Shown: piece by piece, positions 16,952 through 26,605 of the stretch
Layout: every line of letters starts with the position of its first letter
Position numbering within the stretch: the first letter of the stretch is position 1
From: Marinobacter sp. C7
Lineage (GTDB): Bacteria > Pseudomonadota > Gammaproteobacteria > Pseudomonadales > Oleiphilaceae
Assembly (NCBI RefSeq): GCF_022343555.1
Contig: NZ_JAKQZH010000001.1
Location: forward strand, 1,178,001-1,242,000
Length of the DNA: 64,000 bases
Direction of reading: 5' to 3'
Program-made: the position numbers and the translations under genes
Notes under the pieces: generated by a model
The model's database searches: none
What the model was told of the DNA's origin: nothing
The model's input: only the letters and a program-made list of their open reading frames with translations

Positions 16952-18427
16952 ATGGCATCGAATTCAGGATCGCTTTTCCAGCATTATTCAGGCAGACGCC
17001 ATTATTTCCCTGCGGTGATGCTTTCGATAGGGCTCTTGACGAGCCCCGGGGCCTATGCCGCAACGGATCAGGTGCAGAGTTATATCAGCCATCCTTTGGC
17101 AATTCTTTCAGTGTTCCTGTTCGTCGTGGCCTATGCGTTCGTGATGCTGGAAGAAAAGCTGCATATGCGCAAATCCAAGCCGGTTCTGCTGGCGGCCGGT
17201 TTGATCTGGTTCCTGGTGGCGGGCATTGCCGCCATGAATGGGGAAACCGAGGCTGCCAATGAAGCGCTTGCCCATAATCTTCTGGAGTATTCCCAGCTGC
17301 TGCTTTTTCTGCTGGTGGCGATGACGTACATAAATGCCATGGAGGAACGGCAACTCTTTGACGCGCTGCGAGCCTGGCTGGTCAACCGAGGTTTCAGTTA
17401 CCGTTCACTGTTCTGGATCACAGGTATTCTGGCTTTCTTCATTTCTCCGGTCGCGGACAACCTGACCACGGCCTTATTGATGTGCGCAGTACTGGTCAAA
17501 GTGGGGGAAGATAGCCCAAGGTTCATCGGCATGGGGTGCGTCAACATTGTGGTGGCCGCCAATGCGGGCGGCGCGTTTTCGCCGTTCGGTGATATCACCA
17601 CCCTGATGGTCTGGCAGAAGGGCGTCGTCGAGTTCGTAGAGTTCTTTGATCTGTTTGTACCGTCACTGGTGAATTTCCTGGTACCTGCAGCCATCATGCA
17701 TGTCTTCATTCCCAAAGAGCCGCCCAGACAGACAACCGAAGCCGTCATCATGAAGCGCGGTGCACGACGGACCGTTGCGTTTTTCCTGCTCACGATTCTG
17801 ACCGCCGTGCTGGGCCACAATTACCTGCATCTTCCGGCTGCTGTCGGCATGATGATGGGGCTCGCGTATCTTCAATTTCTTGGTTATTACCTCAGGATGA
17901 GCTTTCAGAAGGGCGTTGAAAGAGAGCGGCTCTGGGCTATCAATCATCAGAACAAGAGGCTGCTCCAGCGCCTGGATACCGCTGTGCCGTTCGATGTATT
18001 CAATCCGATGGCCAGGGCGGAGTGGGATACCCTGTTGTTCTTTTATGGCGTTGTTCTGTGCGTCGGCGGTCTGGGTTTTCTCGGTTATCTGGCCGAAATT
18101 TCGGATCTGATGTACACCGATTGGAATCAGACCGCGGCCAACACCATGGTCGGTATCCTGTCTGCCATCGTCGACAACATCCCGGTGATGTTCGCAGTAC
18201 TTTCGATGGAGCCGGACATGTCCCACGGGCAATGGCTTCTGGTTACCCTGACGGCCGGTGTGGGTGGCTCCATGCTGTCGATCGGATCGGCGGCCGGTGT
18301 TGCGCTGATGGGGCAGGCCCGCGGATATTACACAATGACGGTTCACCTGCGCTGGACACCGGTCATCATGCTGGGGTACGCGGCCTCGATCCTGGTTCAC
18401 CTCTGGATGAACGCAGAGTTATTCTGA
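16952..18427 (+). CDS. nhaD: NhaD-type sodium/proton antiporter
   Basis: A 491-residue inner-membrane antiporter with about 12 hydrophobic segments after a signal-like N-terminus. Features matching NhaD are the AYAFVMLEEKLHMRKSKP stretch, SPVADNLTTALLM, NAGGAFSPFGDITTLMVW and the C-terminal SAIVDNIPVMFAV and GVGGSMLSIGSAAGVALMG segments. NhaD exports sodium (or lithium) in exchange for protons, which suits a marine or halophilic cell. The start at 16952 is supported by an AGGGGG site; earlier in-frame codons lack one. Its last 9 bases overlap the end of the converging amidase gene. Confidence 0.94.
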   Translation: MASNSGSLFQHYSGRRHYFPAVMLSIGLLTSPGAYAATDQVQSYISHPLAILSVFLFVVAYAFVMLEEKLHMRKSKPVLLAAGLIWFLVAGIAAMNGETEAANEALAHNLLEYSQLLLFLLVAMTYINAMEERQLFDALRAWLVNRGFSYRSLFWITGILAFFISPVADNLTTALLMCAVLVKVGEDSPRFIGMGCVNIVVAANAGGAFSPFGDITTLMVWQKGVVEFVEFFDLFVPSLVNFLVPAAIMHVFIPKEPPRQTTEAVIMKRGARRTVAFFLLTILTAVLGHNYLHLPAAVGMMMGLAYLQFLGYYLRMSFQKGVERERLWAINHQNKRLLQRLDTAVPFDVFNPMARAEWDTLLFFYGVVLCVGGLGFLGYLAEISDLMYTDWNQTAANTMVGILSAIVDNIPVMFAVLSMEPDMSHGQWLLVTLTAGVGGSMLSIGSAAGVALMGQARGYYTMTVHLRWTPVIMLGYAASILVHLWMNAELF

Positions 18428-19891
18428 GGGTGGCCTGAATCCGGCCAGCCCTGAGTGTTCCAGTAGCGAGGCAAAGCCGATTGTTGTCAGGTCCTTTCCC
18501 GGAGCGCCGATAACCTGAACGTTATAGGGCAGTCCCTCTTTCGTGCGGCCGATTGGCACTGAGGTGGCCGGCAGCCCCAGCAGCGTGGCCAGCGCGATCC
18601 AGCAGAACTGGTCCATATAGGCCCGGGGCTTTCCTGCCACGGTGATACGGCGCTTGAATACCGGCTGGCTGTGGTCGTGCTCAATGGCCGCCGTCGGGGT
18701 GATCGGTGTGAGCAGGACGTCGAAGTCCCTGAACAGGGACTCGATTTCTGCCCGCATTTTTTCGCGGACCTCGCTCCACTGCATCCATTCGTAGATCTTC
18801 TGGTTCACCCCGCGCGCGTATTCGCCGATGAACGGTGTGGTGGGGCCGAACAGGTGCAGCCAGCGCTCCAGCCGTGCGATCCATTTCATCTGGCGGCGCT
18901 GGGCCGGTTTCAGGGACGTGCCGATGAGACTGCCCAACAGATTGAAATAAACCGGCAGGATGTGATCCAGACTGAGCAGGGGGTGGTCTGCCTCGGCCAC
19001 CAGGGCGCCTTTGTCTTCCAGATTTTCGGCCAGGGAACGGTAACCCTGTACGAGTTCGTCTTCCACCGGACACAGAGGGTCTTCGAGCCAGAGGCCGACC
19101 CGGGCCTGATCCAGCCGTTCCAGCCCTGCAGGCTTCATGGCCAGGGCCCAGCTCCGGCTCTCCGCCGGACGTGGGCCGGCAATCACCTTTAGGAGTAATT
19201 CGAGGTCCTGCGCATTTCGGGCCATGGGCCCGCCTTCGGCGAGGTCCGGTTGGGATTCGGTGCCTGGCGGCCCCGGTATGTGGCCGCGGAACGAGACCAG
19301 TGAACGGCTGGGTTTGTGGCCGAATATACCGCAGAAATGGGCGGGTATGCGGATGGAACCAGCCAGATCACTGCCCACCTCGAGCGGCGTGAAGCCCGAG
19401 GCCAGTGCTGCTGCCGCCCCTCCGGAGGAGCCGCCGGGTGTGCGAGCCCGGTCAAAGGGGTTGTTGGTAACGCCAAACAGCTTGTTGTAGCTCTGCAGGT
19501 CGGTGGCATAGAGCGGAATGTTGGTTTTGCCAAGGATGATCGCGCCGGCCGCTTCCAGCCGCTGGATTACATCCGCATGGCGCCCGGGTTGGTGGTTCTG
19601 CAGGGCCGGTGCGCCTGCGGTACAGGCCATCCCGGCCACTTCCCACGTGTCCTTGATCGTCAGCGGGATGCCATGGAGGGGGCCAAGCTCCTGCTGTTCG
19701 GCGCGCTGCCGGTCGGCCTCCCGCGCCTGTTCCAGTGCGCGATTCTCATCCAGTGTGACGACTGCGTTGATATCCGGGTTAAGGTCCCTGATCCGGGCCA
19801 GCAGCGCCTGGGTGAGCTGCTCGCTGGTCAGGGTTCCGGCGTCGAGCTGGCGGAGAAGTTCGTGAGCTGACTGGTAATGCAGGGGTTCCAT
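18419..19891 (-). CDS. Amidase signature family amidase
   Basis: A 490-residue amidohydrolase with the Ser-cisSer-Lys triad: K80 in LTIKDTW, the serine of GGSSGG (about 155) and the nucleophile S179 in GSDLAGSIRIPA. The length and the NPFDRARTPGGSSGGAAAA signature are standard. Substrate cannot be read from sequence; the gene is not beside gatB or gatC, so a role in Glu-tRNA amidation is unlikely. The 3' end overlaps nhaD by 9 bases in convergent orientation. Confidence 0.9.
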   Translation of the reverse strand: MEPLHYQSAHELLRQLDAGTLTSEQLTQALLARIRDLNPDINAVVTLDENRALEQAREADRQRAEQQELGPLHGIPLTIKDTWEVAGMACTAGAPALQNHQPGRHADVIQRLEAAGAIILGKTNIPLYATDLQSYNKLFGVTNNPFDRARTPGGSSGGAAAALASGFTPLEVGSDLAGSIRIPAHFCGIFGHKPSRSLVSFRGHIPGPPGTESQPDLAEGGPMARNAQDLELLLKVIAGPRPAESRSWALAMKPAGLERLDQARVGLWLEDPLCPVEDELVQGYRSLAENLEDKGALVAEADHPLLSLDHILPVYFNLLGSLIGTSLKPAQRRQMKWIARLERWLHLFGPTTPFIGEYARGVNQKIYEWMQWSEVREKMRAEIESLFRDFDVLLTPITPTAAIEHDHSQPVFKRRITVAGKPRAYMDQFCWIALATLLGLPATSVPIGRTKEGLPYNVQVIGAPGKDLTTIGFASLLEHSGLAGFRPPSE

Positions 19892-19930
19892 GTTGACTCT
19901 CTTGTTGTTTTTTCGAGTCTTTCTTATACG

Positions 19931-20953
19931 TTACGGCAGCTGCGCGCGCCAGTGCTTGACCCTGACCTGGCCTTTTATGGCATCTATAATTTCAATGATC
20001 AGGTCAATCAGGGCCTGGTTCTGGGTTTCGTCGGCCGCCACCTGCTCCGGACTGGGCAGGAACACGTTTACGATGTCCTCGATGAAGGCGTGGTTCGAGC
20101 TGGAGGCGAGGTCCTCGAGGATCTGGTGAATCACGTTGGCGACGATGTCACCAACCGCGTCTTCCAGGGTTTCCTGGATGGTTGGGCCGACAACCGGCAG
20201 GTATTTCAGGCGGGATAATTCCAGATTCTGTTTCAGGGCCTGGTCGACGCGGCCTTCGAGGTAATTGCGCAAGGCGCCACGGTTGGGAACATAGCCTTCC
20301 TGTGCGGCCTCCGCCACACGACTGGAAATCCATTCCGAGAGCATGTCCCGCCGGGGATACAGGATGTCTTTCTGGATTCGGTCGAACAGGGGAGAGCCAC
20401 GCCGTACCTCCTCCTGGACGCCGCTGAGAACCTTGAGCACGATACGGTCCGACAGCTCCTCCATGAAGGCTTCATAGTAGAAATTCAGGAACCGGTAGAT
20501 CCTCGTGCTGGTAATGTCGATGATCTGGTACTGGTGCAGCCGGTAGATGATCGAGATCACCCGCAGAATCCGGAGGAAGCGCAGGCTGCCCACCGGAATG
20601 CAGCCCACCAGGTCGTACCAGTGGATGAACGGGTAGAAATACCACCGGTCATAGACGCTGGCCTTGATGGCATAGGCCCAGCGCACGAAAAACTCCGTAA
20701 GGAAGATGGCCACAAAGATCAGGTCGTAGAAGATGAAGCGCTCGTGGATAGGGTGGTAAGCGGACTGCAGCGCCGGAGCATGCTCTTTCAGCAGATTCTG
20801 TATGGCAACAAAATTGTAGATCGAGTCCCAGATGATGAAGGCCAGGTTCAGGATCAGCAGCCCGAGCATCAGGAAATCGATGATGAACCAGATGAGCTGG
20901 TGGCTGGACTTCAGATTTTCCCGGTTGATATGCAGCATGCGATGGCCATTCAT
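19931..20953 (-). CDS. Voltage-sensor-like membrane protein without a pore domain
   Basis: The 340-residue product has four hydrophobic segments in the first 140 residues. The fourth, SLRFLRILRVISIIYRLH, places arginines at about 125, 128, 131 and 138, the pattern of an S4 voltage sensor. S2- and S3-like segments (73-94, 108-120) hold acidic residues. There is no pore helix or selectivity filter after S4. Instead a soluble, helical region of about 200 residues follows, with paired EELSDRIV and LEDAVGDIV repeats. Such proteins are often labelled ion transporters. It could be a stand-alone voltage sensor or a proton-permeable sensor; this is inference. The start lacks a strong ribosome site. 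Confidence 0.8.
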   Translation of the reverse strand: MNGHRMLHINRENLKSSHQLIWFIIDFLMLGLLILNLAFIIWDSIYNFVAIQNLLKEHAPALQSAYHPIHERFIFYDLIFVAIFLTEFFVRWAYAIKASVYDRWYFYPFIHWYDLVGCIPVGSLRFLRILRVISIIYRLHQYQIIDITSTRIYRFLNFYYEAFMEELSDRIVLKVLSGVQEEVRRGSPLFDRIQKDILYPRRDMLSEWISSRVAEAAQEGYVPNRGALRNYLEGRVDQALKQNLELSRLKYLPVVGPTIQETLEDAVGDIVANVIHQILEDLASSSNHAFIEDIVNVFLPSPEQVAADETQNQALIDLIIEIIDAIKGQVRVKHWRAQLP

Positions 20954-21109
20954 CCGATCTTTAGGCTGTGTAAGTCACTGACAGGTTAGCTTATTTGAAC
21001 CCCGAGCACGACAGGCTCCTCAACTTGACCACCTGAGAGTAAACTTCCAACCTTAGATGGAACGTATCCCCGACCCCATGGAATCACTATCAGCAGCCGG
21101 AGTCAGTCT

Positions 21110-22855
21110 ATTAAAGCCATTCTGAGAACGTCCCCCCTATGTCTCCTGGCGCTGCTGGTCGGGTTCTGGCCGGTTGCAGCTTTTGCCGGGCAGGTTGAGG
21201 TTCGGGTCGAGGGCGATTACCCGGAACTGCAGGCCAATGCCGAGGCGTTCATTGGTGAGGTGGACGGGCGCAGCGAGGCAAACCTGAAGCGCTACGCTGC
21301 AACGGCTGTTCGTCAGGCCAGCGAGGCGCTGCGCGCCCTGGGTTACTACGATCCCCGGATAGACTGGCGCCTGGAGTCAGGCGACGATGAGGAACTGGCT
21401 GTGCTGATTCTGGAGATTGAACCGGGGGAGCCGGTGAGAGTGACCTCCCGGGAAGTCGATATCCGCGGTGCCGCGGCGGAGGATCCGGAATTCATGGATG
21501 GGCTGCCCGATACGCCGGCGGTGGGCGATGTTCTGGATCACGGTGAGTATTCCAGTCTCAGGAGTGCCATTCAGACCCGGGCCCGGCAGCGTGGCTACTT
21601 CGGGGGCCAGTTTGTGACCCGGACGCTGAAGGTCAACCCGGAGGAGCGCAGCGCCGCGATCAAGTTGGTGTTCGAGTCCGGTGAACGGTACCGGTTGGGT
21701 GAGGTGACCTTTGAGGAGGGACACTGGTTCGAGACATCCCTGCTGGAAGATTTCGTCACCTTCGAACCGGGCACTCCCTATCACACGGATCTTATTGCCC
21801 AGCTGAACCGGGACCTGTCCAGCAGCGGGTATTTTTCCGGAGTGGATGTAGATGCCGTCCCGGGGAATGCAGTTGATGGAGTCATTCCTGTGAGCGTTGC
21901 CGTGACCCGTCGGGCGCCCCGTTCAGTGGCCGCCGGTGTCGGCTTTTCCACGGACGTCGGCCCGCGTCTCCGGGGTACCTGGCGCGAGCACTGGATCAAT
22001 CCGATGGGGCACAAGCGGGGTGCCGAAACCGAGATTTCCCAGCCGCGGCAGAATCTCAGCACCTGGTATGAATTGCCTCTGGATCCTCCAATGACCGATC
22101 TGATTCGCCTGACGGCGGGGTACCAGCGCGAGGATATCGAGAACGTGGAGTCGGAACTGCTGACCCTTGGACAGCAGTGGCAGCATCAGCTGGACAGTGG
22201 CTGGTTGCAGGTCTTGTCCCTCCGCTGGGAGGGTGAGCGTTTCAACATCGGAAATGATGAAAAGGGCACCAGTAGCCTGCTGTTGCCCGGGGTCGGTTAT
22301 TCCAGGCTCCGACAGGACTCCCCGCTCGACCCTTCCCGGGGCTATCGATTGCAGCTGGATGTGACCGGTTCCCACCGCGCGGTGCTGTCGAAAGTCGATA
22401 TCCTCCATGTCTATGCCCAGGCCAGGGGGCTGTACACGTTGTTCGGCAATCACCGGTTCCTGGGCCGGTTCCAGATTGGCGCGGTCGGCACCAACCGCTT
22501 TGAGGACGTGCCGCCTTCCCTGCGTTTCTTTGCCGGTGGTGACCAGAGTGTCCGGGGCTATGGTTATGAGACCCTGTCCCCGGAGAACGAGAATGGTGTT
22601 CCGGTGGGCGGGCGTTTTCTGATGGCGGGCAGTGCCGAATACCAGTACGAATTTGCAGACCGTTGGCGGGCTGCGGTCTTCGTGGACCACGGCAACGCGA
22701 TAAACGACCCGTTTGATCCCCTGGCCACCGGTGCCGGAATTGGTCTGCGCTGGGTCAGTCCGGTCGGGCCCTTGCGTCTTGATATTGCCAAGGGCCTGGA
22801 TCCGGAATTCGGCGGAGACTGGCGAATCCACTTTTCCATGGGGCCTGAACTGTGA
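21110..22855 (+). CDS. tamA: TamA, outer-membrane translocation and assembly factor (probable AUU start)
   Basis: TamA is an Omp85-family barrel that works with TamB in envelope assembly and lipid transport. The product would be 581 residues (E. coli TamA is 577): a signal peptide ending AFA, POTRA domains to about residue 260, and a 16-strand barrel with the GGDQSVRGYGYETL motif. No ATG, GTG or TTG exists in frame between a stop at 21026 and a GTG at 21260, and the GTG would delete the signal peptide. ATT at 21110 lies 7 bases after GGAG and gives (M)KAILRTSPLCLLALLVG, an ideal signal sequence. The tamB start overlaps the stop codon by four bases (GTGA). Confidence 0.88.
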   Translation: MKAILRTSPLCLLALLVGFWPVAAFAGQVEVRVEGDYPELQANAEAFIGEVDGRSEANLKRYAATAVRQASEALRALGYYDPRIDWRLESGDDEELAVLILEIEPGEPVRVTSREVDIRGAAAEDPEFMDGLPDTPAVGDVLDHGEYSSLRSAIQTRARQRGYFGGQFVTRTLKVNPEERSAAIKLVFESGERYRLGEVTFEEGHWFETSLLEDFVTFEPGTPYHTDLIAQLNRDLSSSGYFSGVDVDAVPGNAVDGVIPVSVAVTRRAPRSVAAGVGFSTDVGPRLRGTWREHWINPMGHKRGAETEISQPRQNLSTWYELPLDPPMTDLIRLTAGYQREDIENVESELLTLGQQWQHQLDSGWLQVLSLRWEGERFNIGNDEKGTSSLLLPGVGYSRLRQDSPLDPSRGYRLQLDVTGSHRAVLSKVDILHVYAQARGLYTLFGNHRFLGRFQIGAVGTNRFEDVPPSLRFFAGGDQSVRGYGYETLSPENENGVPVGGRFLMAGSAEYQYEFADRWRAAVFVDHGNAINDPFDPLATGAGIGLRWVSPVGPLRLDIAKGLDPEFGGDWRIHFSMGPEL

Positions 22856-25800
22856 CGGGCGAACATCAGCCACCGGCAACAGCCGACCGAAAGCAGACGC
22901 GCAGATGGCATCCGCTGCGCTGGCTGGTCGTGGTCCTTGCCATCATCATTCTGGTGCCGCTGCTGCTGATTGCTGCTGCCTTGCTGGTCGTACGGTCCGA
23001 AACCGGTACAGCGTGGATCATTGAGCAGATTCCGGGCCTGACGGTCGTCGACGGCCGGGGAACGCTGCTGGGGCAGTGGCGCGCGACCCGGCTACGGTGG
23101 CAGGGCTATGGCGTTAACCTGGAGGTGCAGGAGCCCGTGCTGGACTGGTCGCCCTCCTGCCTGCTGCAGAAACGGTTGTGTGTCGGCACCCTGCATGCCG
23201 GGGCCATAGACGTTGAGACGTCACCGTCTGAACAGGCGGACCGGGCTTCAGGCATCACCTTGCCAACGGTCAGCATTCCGCTCTCGCTCGAAATCGCGGA
23301 TGTACGTCTCGGGACACTCACGACCAATGGAACCGAAATCTGGGACCGATTGGAACTGGATGCCGGTGGGTCCGGCGCGAGCTGGCAACTGGAGCGGGTG
23401 CATTACCGGCTGGACGAGTACGCCGTCACTACCCGGGGGCGACTGGAGACACGGGGAGACTGGCCGGTCGATCTTGAAGTCGTTGCGACCCTGCCACCAC
23501 CACGGGGGGATCAATGGGAGATTTCGGTAAACCTCCTGGGCAGCGTTGAAGATCTGCGCCTTGTGGGCACCAGCAGCGGCTACCTGGACGCCCGTCTCAC
23601 GGGGCAGGTCGCTCCGCTTGACCCGGCGTTGCCCGCCCGCCTGAAAGTGGTGTCGGATCAGTTCAGGGCTTTGGATGCACTGCCTGAAACCCTTGTTTTC
23701 CAGGATCTGGTCGTGGAGGCAAACGGATCGCTGGAGCGGGGCTTTCGCACCGACGGCAAGGCCACGCTCCCGGGTACCGCAGGGCCGGTGGGATTGGCGC
23801 TGGCGGGCCAGGTTTCCACGTCCGGCGCAGAAGATATCGAGCTGGTTCTGTCCACGGCAGGCGAAGCGCCCGGGAAAGCCAGTGTCCGGGGTGACCTGAG
23901 CTGGGTGGGCGGTTTCAGTGCCGGGGCTGAGCTGAGTCTGGAGCAGTTTCCCTGGTACTCACTGGTTCCAGGTCTGTCCGAACCGCCGGTTGAGCTCGAC
24001 ACGCTGACGGGCAACGTCACCTGGGCCGACAACCGGTATCAGGGATCCCTGCGGGCGGAGACCCGGGGGCCGATGGGTGAGGCAACGGTTGCCGCTTCCC
24101 TGGATGGGGATCTCAAGGCCGTCAATATCCGCGAACTTGCGTTGGAGACCGGCGCCGGCTCGGCTGCCGGCCAGGGCCGGGTTGGCTTTGACGGGCCGCT
24201 GTCCTGGGAGGCGGCTCTGACGCTGGATAATTTCAACCCCGGATTCTGGGTGCCGGCGCTGGAGGCTTCGCTCAACGGGGACGTCAGAAGCGAGGGCTCC
24301 CTGGGACAGGGTGGGTTGCCGGTAATGACAGCGAACTGGGACCTTGAGGGCACCTGGCGCTCTCACGAAACCCTGGCGACCGGTGCCCTGGATACCGCGA
24401 CCGGCAGCTGGGTGGTGTCCGGACTAGAAGTGGAGGTGGGTGATAACCGGGTTGCGGGCGAGGGCACCTGGGGCCCTGAGCTGGCCGCGGATCTGACCCT
24501 GTTGCTTTCGAAGCCGGGTCAGCTTTTTGCCGGCCTGGGCGGCAGGCTTGAGGCGACACTGAACCTTTCCGGCAGTCCGGATGATCCGGTGGCGGACCTG
24601 ACCGCCCGTGGTCAGTCCCTGGCCTGGCAGGACCGGGTGTCCATCGGAAGCCTGTCCGTGGCCGCCTCCCTGTCCAGAGGCCAGGTGCTGGAGGCCAGGG
24701 TGACAGCCGACGCGATCGAGGCGGCCGGGCAGGAACTGGAATTGCTGGAACTGAGTGCCACCGGCACACGGCAGGACCATTCGCTGACGGTGGATGCGCA
24801 ACATCCGGAAGCTTTGGTGTCGCTGGGTTTTGCCGGAGGGTTTGGCGAAGACTGGCAAAGCTGGCTGGGGCGCCTCGCCGACGGGGATATCGCCATTCCG
24901 GAACAGGACCAGCGCTGGCGATTGCAGGCCCCGGCGGAGCTGGCCTGGGAGCAGGATCGCCGGGTGCGGTTTGGCGCCCATTGCTGGGCCTGGCAGCAAA
25001 GCTCGGTGTGCGCTCAGGATCAGTTGTTGTATCCACGCCAGGAGATTGCCTACCGGATCAGCCGTTTTCCGACACAGGCCCTGGCACCGCTATTGCCGGA
25101 AACCCTCCGGTGGGATTCGGAGCTGAACGCCGAGGTTTCTTTTACCCGGGATGAGGCCGGTCCCACCGGAAGAGTCTATGTCGATGCCGGCAGCGGTGAA
25201 TTCGAGGTTCTCGTCGATGGCGAATGGGAGGCGCTCGGTTACTCGGCGCTGACAGCCGAACTGGCTCTGCAGCCCGACGTGGCCAATGTGGATGTGCGTC
25301 TCGATGGCGATTCACTCGGCAATTTCCGCCTGGATCTTGCGGTGGACCCTGCCAGTCCCGAACGCCGGGTTGAAGGGGAGTTCAGTTTACAGGGCCTTGA
25401 TCTGGCCCTGGCCGGGGTGTTCAGCGGGCTGCAGGAGGTGGCCGGCGACATCAGCGGCCAGGGACGTTTGTCCGGCCCCCTGATGAAGCCTGAGGTGACG
25501 GGGCAACTGACACTGGTGGACGGTCGGGTCATGGACCCGACATTGCCCGTGCCTCTCGCAGACATTCTGCTGCAGGTTGACCTGAACGGTTACTCCGCCG
25601 ATCTCGCCGGCCGCGTTCGCTCCAACGAACGCAGTCAAACGATCCTCGATGGCAGTTTCGACTGGTCCGGTGCGCCCCGGGGCAGCCTGGCCATCCGGGG
25701 TAACCGGATTCCGCTTAACATCGAGCCCTATGCCCGGCTGGAGGTCGCACCGGATCTGGAGGTGACGTTCAGTCAGGGGGATCTGGCCGTGACCGGCGAG

Positions 25801-26598
25801 GTGGCGGTGCCCCGGGGAAGTATAGAGATCAAGTCCCTGCCGGCCCAGGCGGTCCAGGTGTCCGAGGATGAGGTTATCGTGGGCGTGGAGCAGGAGGAGC
25901 GGACCATCCGGTCGATGAATATGGATGTGACCGTCCGGGTCGGTGAGGATGAAGTCACGTTCGCCGCCTTTGGCGTCACGGGCAACCTCGAGGGGACGCT
26001 GCGTATCGGTAACGACATGGACACCCGGGGGACCCTGCAATTGGTGGAGGGGCATTATGAAGCCTATGGCCAGGAGCTGGAACTGCGCACGGCAAGACTG
26101 CTGTTTGTGGGTAACCTCACCCAGCCGTACCTGGAAATCGAGGCGGTGCGCGAGGTGGGTACGGTTGTGGCGGGCCTGCGGCTGAGTGGACCGGTCCAGT
26201 CACCGTCCACGGAAGTTTTCTCCAATCCGGACATGCCGCAGTCCGATGCCCTGTCCTATCTTATCCTCGGCCGCGCGCCCCAGAGCCAGGGCGACGAGGG
26301 ACAGATGAGCCGGGCGGCGTTGTCACTCGGATTGACCCAGGCCAGCAAGGTTACCGGGGAACTCGGCGAAGAGCTGGGTATCCGGCAGTTGACCCTGGAA
26401 GCAGAGGGGGCCGGGGAACAAACCTCGGTGGTGGCCAGCGGATATCTGACCGACGATCTCAGTGTGCGCTATGGCGTGGGGATCTTCGAGCCCATCACCA
26501 CTGTGGCACTCAGGTATGACCTCGGGAAGTATTTCTACCTGGAGGCCGCCAGTGGTCTGGCGGCCTCCCTGGACATCTTTTACACCCGGGATTTCTGA
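22852..26598 (+). CDS. tamB: TamB, inner-membrane anchored translocation/lipid-transport protein
   Basis: A 1248-residue protein with one N-terminal membrane anchor (about residues 24-47), a very long region of repeated beta-strands and the conserved C-terminal DUF490/TamB domain (MPQSDALSYLILGRAP, then a beta-rich end finishing in YTRDF). TamB spans the periplasm as a hydrophobic groove and partners TamA. The GTG start overlaps the tamA stop by 4 bases, implying translational coupling. The C-terminal region is the most conserved part. Length is normal for the family. Confidence 0.93.
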   Translation: MTGEHQPPATADRKQTRRWHPLRWLVVVLAIIILVPLLLIAAALLVVRSETGTAWIIEQIPGLTVVDGRGTLLGQWRATRLRWQGYGVNLEVQEPVLDWSPSCLLQKRLCVGTLHAGAIDVETSPSEQADRASGITLPTVSIPLSLEIADVRLGTLTTNGTEIWDRLELDAGGSGASWQLERVHYRLDEYAVTTRGRLETRGDWPVDLEVVATLPPPRGDQWEISVNLLGSVEDLRLVGTSSGYLDARLTGQVAPLDPALPARLKVVSDQFRALDALPETLVFQDLVVEANGSLERGFRTDGKATLPGTAGPVGLALAGQVSTSGAEDIELVLSTAGEAPGKASVRGDLSWVGGFSAGAELSLEQFPWYSLVPGLSEPPVELDTLTGNVTWADNRYQGSLRAETRGPMGEATVAASLDGDLKAVNIRELALETGAGSAAGQGRVGFDGPLSWEAALTLDNFNPGFWVPALEASLNGDVRSEGSLGQGGLPVMTANWDLEGTWRSHETLATGALDTATGSWVVSGLEVEVGDNRVAGEGTWGPELAADLTLLLSKPGQLFAGLGGRLEATLNLSGSPDDPVADLTARGQSLAWQDRVSIGSLSVAASLSRGQVLEARVTADAIEAAGQELELLELSATGTRQDHSLTVDAQHPEALVSLGFAGGFGEDWQSWLGRLADGDIAIPEQDQRWRLQAPAELAWEQDRRVRFGAHCWAWQQSSVCAQDQLLYPRQEIAYRISRFPTQALAPLLPETLRWDSELNAEVSFTRDEAGPTGRVYVDAGSGEFEVLVDGEWEALGYSALTAELALQPDVANVDVRLDGDSLGNFRLDLAVDPASPERRVEGEFSLQGLDLALAGVFSGLQEVAGDISGQGRLSGPLMKPEVTGQLTLVDGRVMDPTLPVPLADILLQVDLNGYSADLAGRVRSNERSQTILDGSFDWSGAPRGSLAIRGNRIPLNIEPYARLEVAPDLEVTFSQGDLAVTGEVAVPRGSIEIKSLPAQAVQVSEDEVIVGVEQEERTIRSMNMDVTVRVGEDEVTFAAFGVTGNLEGTLRIGNDMDTRGTLQLVEGHYEAYGQELELRTARLLFVGNLTQPYLEIEAVREVGTVVAGLRLSGPVQSPSTEVFSNPDMPQSDALSYLILGRAPQSQGDEGQMSRAALSLGLTQASKVTGELGEELGIRQLTLEAEGAGEQTSVVASGYLTDDLSVRYGVGIFEPITTVALRYDLGKYFYLEAASGLAASLDIFYTRDF

Positions 26599-26605
26599 GT
26601 CGGGG

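Noticed and set aside
21078..21125. ATG at 21078 as the tamA start
   Set aside because: It is in another frame and stops after 15 codons at 21123-21125; the signal peptide is in a different frame.
21260..21262. GTG at 21260 as the tamA start
   Set aside because: It would remove the signal peptide and the first POTRA strand, which an outer-membrane protein needs.
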